This document shows, one piece after another, positions 5,057-6,076 of a stretch of DNA of 6,076 nt. How positions within the stretch are numbered: position 1 is the stretch's first letter; every line of letters starts with the position of its first letter. Origin of the DNA: Bacillus sp. sid0103 (GTDB lineage Bacteria > Bacillota > Bacilli > Bacillales_B > DSM-18226); contig NZ_JAHUWN010000066.1 in the NCBI RefSeq assembly GCF_019219025.1, positions 1-6,076 on the forward strand, read 5' to 3'. The position numbers were made by a program, and so were the translations under genes. The notes beneath the pieces were generated by a model. It worked only from the letters and a program-made list of their open reading frames with translations, ran no database searches and was not told the DNA's origin.

Positions 5057-5338
5057 TTATTTCTTTTCTAAAAATGGCACCAGTACATCCTCGACCCATC
5101 TGTTGAACTTATCGTGTGCATCATCAAAATTATTTGCATTGAATAATAAGACACCCCAATCCTTATCTATTTCAGAATCCATATTACCGAATAATTTATA
5201 CATCTCATCATCTTCTAATTCATAAAAAAATACATCCCAGCTTCCTTCATCATTCAAAAATCCAGTAGCCGTGGTATAAAAATCTGTCTTATCGCAGTAA
5301 TAGTCTAAGTGCCAATGCCCGTAATTTTTCTCAATCAT
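5057..5338 (-). CDS. Small acidic hypothetical protein
   Basis: A 93-residue protein I cannot name. Start is ATG 5338-5336 with AGAGGT (5347-5352) 8 nt upstream; it ends in tandem TAA TAA codons (5059-5054). By count it has 22 Asp/Glu against 8 Lys/Arg, concentrated in YELEDDEMYKLFGNMDSEID (39-58). The N-terminal half is aromatic and beta-like (GHWHLDYYCDKTDFYTTATG). The C-terminal half looks helical with FDDAHDKFNRWVEDVLVPFL (71-90). There is no signal peptide or membrane helix. Size and acidity fit a cytoplasmic immunity or inhibitor protein, but no cognate toxin is in the window, so this is only a possibility. It has its own promoter and a repeat-borne terminator, so it is a single-gene transcription unit. 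Confidence 0.8.
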   Translation of the reverse strand: MIEKNYGHWHLDYYCDKTDFYTTATGFLNDEGSWDVFFYELEDDEMYKLFGNMDSEIDKDWGVLLFNANNFDDAHDKFNRWVEDVLVPFLEKK

Positions 5339-5373
5339 AGTATTTAACCTCTATCTAAAACAGAATATATTGT

Positions 5374-5402
5374 ATTGTACTTTTATTTATTTTAGAGTCC
5401 AA
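5374..5402 (-). promoter_or_regulatory. Sigma-A-like promoter of the acidic-protein gene
   Basis: On the minus strand, TTGGAC (5402-5397), a 17-bp A-rich spacer and TACAAT (5379-5374) lie about 36 bp upstream of ATG 5338. The -10 is five of six; the -35 is weak. Confidence 0.55.
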
Positions 5403-5429
5403 TTGTACTCACTGCAATTGCTATCCATT

Positions 5430-5505
5430 GTTCAACTAAACTCCCTCTATATAGAAAGGGAAATCTCTCGATTTCTCTCATTTTCTTCAAATTACGTGGT
5501 AGTTC
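5430..5505. repeat. Possible eroded copy F of the interspersed repeat
   Basis: TTCAACTAAACT (5431-5442) matches copy E exactly. It is followed by AGAAAGG and a hairpin GAAATC (5460-5465) with GATTTC (5470-5475) where the central hairpin should be, then CTTCAAATTACGTGGTAGTT (5485-5504). The right arm does not clearly match. Apart from this, bases 5403-5578 show no gene or other signal I can support. Confidence 0.35.
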
Positions 5506-5578
5506 GTTTTAATATTGATTTGAGGATTGGAATAATGGTGTATTCAAGGATAATTTTGGGAACAAATTGAAATAGCGA

Positions 5579-5815
5579 CTGATAGCTACCAAACCCCACT
5601 TATCCAAAAAGTGGATAACTAGTTAAAGTATGGTTACACTGGTGGATCTCCACATTTCTCATGGAGGTTAACCCTCCCATTTCTCACAGAGTCTTTGCTC
5701 CAAAATTCCTTCGTCCAACCTTTCCATGAGGTGGATGTCAGTCATGCTGCCCGACAGGGTACTTTGCCCGTATTTTAGTTGTTTTACTGACTAATCCGTG
5801 CTTCAAATGTTTATT
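5579..5815. other. Hairpin-rich non-coding block, possible mobile-element end or structured RNA
   Basis: No credible coding frame, but a dense run of short inverted repeats. CCACT (5596-5600) with AGTGG (5610-5614) competes with TTATCC (5600-5605) and GGATAA (5613-5618). Others are GTGG with CCAC (5642-5653), GGAGG (5663-5667) with CCTCC (5673-5677), and CCC-GACA-GGG (5750-5759) competing with GGG-TACTTT-GCCC (5757-5769). GTCAGT (5737-5742) with ACTGAC (5786-5791) encloses the last pair. CATTTCTCA occurs twice (5653-5661 and 5678-5686), flanking the GGAGG hairpin. Base composition is more GC-rich than its surroundings. It abuts the point where the sigma-factor fragment stops matching, so it may be the end of an inserted element, perhaps the RNA-encoding end of an IS110-like element. 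The coding strand, if transcribed, is not determined. Confidence 0.4.
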
Positions 5816-5959
5816 AAAATTAAAAAGCTTCAAATCATTCAAAGTATTAAATTTTAGGTAGGACTGGTAGGCTGTTTCCTGAACAATGTCTAGTGCATCA
5901 TCTTTATTTTTCACGTAAACATACGCCATCCTGTAAATATACTGTTCATAATGAGTCAA
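5816..5959 (-). pseudogene. ECF sigma factor fragment, region 2 only (SigV-like)
   Basis: The first 47 residues of this frame are sigma-70 region 2: YEQYIYRMAYVYVKN, then KDDALDIVQETAYQSYLKFN, then LNDLKLFN. These match the core-binding helices of extracytoplasmic-function sigma factors; the VKNxDDALDIVQE signature is like Bacillus SigV. An intact gene would continue with a TW/SW motif, the rest of region 2 and region 4 (about 160-180 residues in total). Here the match ends at Asn47 (5821-5819), and the frame runs on for 26 unrelated residues into the structured block to a stop at 5738. At the other end, TTG 5959 is two codons after an in-frame TAG and has no good RBS, and family members usually have more N-terminal residues. 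So both ends appear lost. It cannot bind promoter -35 elements and should be non-functional. Confidence 0.72.
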
Positions 5960-6017
5960 GTCCTATATTTTGTGTAAATTGTATTTCCTATGGTTACAAT
6001 GTTTTTCAGCTTTTATG

Positions 6018-6065
6018 AATTTTGATGGTTTGGAAGGGGGTACCCCCTTCCAAACCATCAAAATT
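6018..6065. repeat. Perfect 48-bp palindrome without spacer
   Basis: Two 24-bp arms are exact reverse complements, meeting at TA in GGGGGTACCCCC (6036-6047). The left arm starts AATTTTGATGGTTTGG and the right mirrors it; symmetry breaks at 6017/6066. Beyond it the sequence is GC-rich (CGCGCGC). There is no T-run after either arm outside the palindrome, so it is not a standard terminator. It could be two abutting terminal inverted repeats, a protein-binding or resolution site, or an assembly fold-back near a contig edge. Confidence 0.8.
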
Positions 6066-6076
6066 TCGCGCGCTTC

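Noticed and set aside
5040..5225. 61-codon rightward ORF opposite the acidic-protein gene
   Set aside because: Ser-rich antisense shadow of 5057-5338, which has RBS, promoter and terminator.
5370..5570. 66-codon rightward ORF
   Set aside because: No RBS, low-complexity hydrophobic translation, and it covers the acidic gene's promoter and a possible repeat remnant.
5629..5999. TATGGTTACA direct repeat (5629-5638 and 5990-5999) as a target-site duplication
   Set aside because: A 10-bp AT-rich match is expected by chance here and does not coincide with recognisable element ends.
6018..6065. Ordinary Rho-independent terminator
   Set aside because: No loop at the centre and no T-run beyond either arm.

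Overview
The window is AT-rich, with Gram-positive ribosome-binding sites (AGGAGG/GGAGG), frequent TTG/GTG starts, T-tailed terminators and Bacillus-type proteins: an IS110 transposase end, a cysteine hydrolase, a DUF6944-like repetitive protein and an ECF sigma factor remnant. It most likely comes from a Bacillaceae chromosome, in an accessory or degenerating segment. No rRNA, tRNA, CRISPR array or complete mobile element is visible.

Layout. Bases 1-201 are the C-terminus of an IS110-family transposase (+), followed by a hairpin and a poorly coding stretch. An isochorismatase-fold cysteine hydrolase (540-1160, +) has its own terminator. A minus-strand series follows: a small secreted protein with two 29-residue repeats (1359-1709), a DUF2971 gene broken by a stop and a frameshift (1896-2734), and a beta-rich unknown protein (2868-3392). 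On the plus strand come a glycine-heptad protein resembling DUF6944 (3668-4291) and a 55-residue basic protein with clear promoter, RBS and terminator (4707-4874). A small acidic protein (5057-5338, -) is next. The right edge holds a hairpin-rich non-coding block (about 5579-5815) abutting a truncated sigma-factor fragment (5816-5959, -), then a perfect 48-bp palindrome (6018-6065).

The main unifying feature is an interspersed palindromic repeat. Two near-complete copies of about 90 bp (1239-1329 and 4961-5049) and several eroded copies (1812, 3453, 4477 and possibly 5430) all lie in the same orientation. Most sit just past the stop codon of a minus-strand gene. Their central GC hairpin followed by a T-run on the minus strand suggests they act as that gene's terminator. 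A nested terminator at 2809-2861 carries a related arm with changes that preserve base pairing.

The intact genes do not form an obvious pathway or operon. They look like independent single-gene units with their own signals, mixed with decaying genes and mobile-element debris. I see no convincing complete new system. The best leads are the repeat family, the right-edge structured block and palindrome, and the two unusual small repeat proteins.
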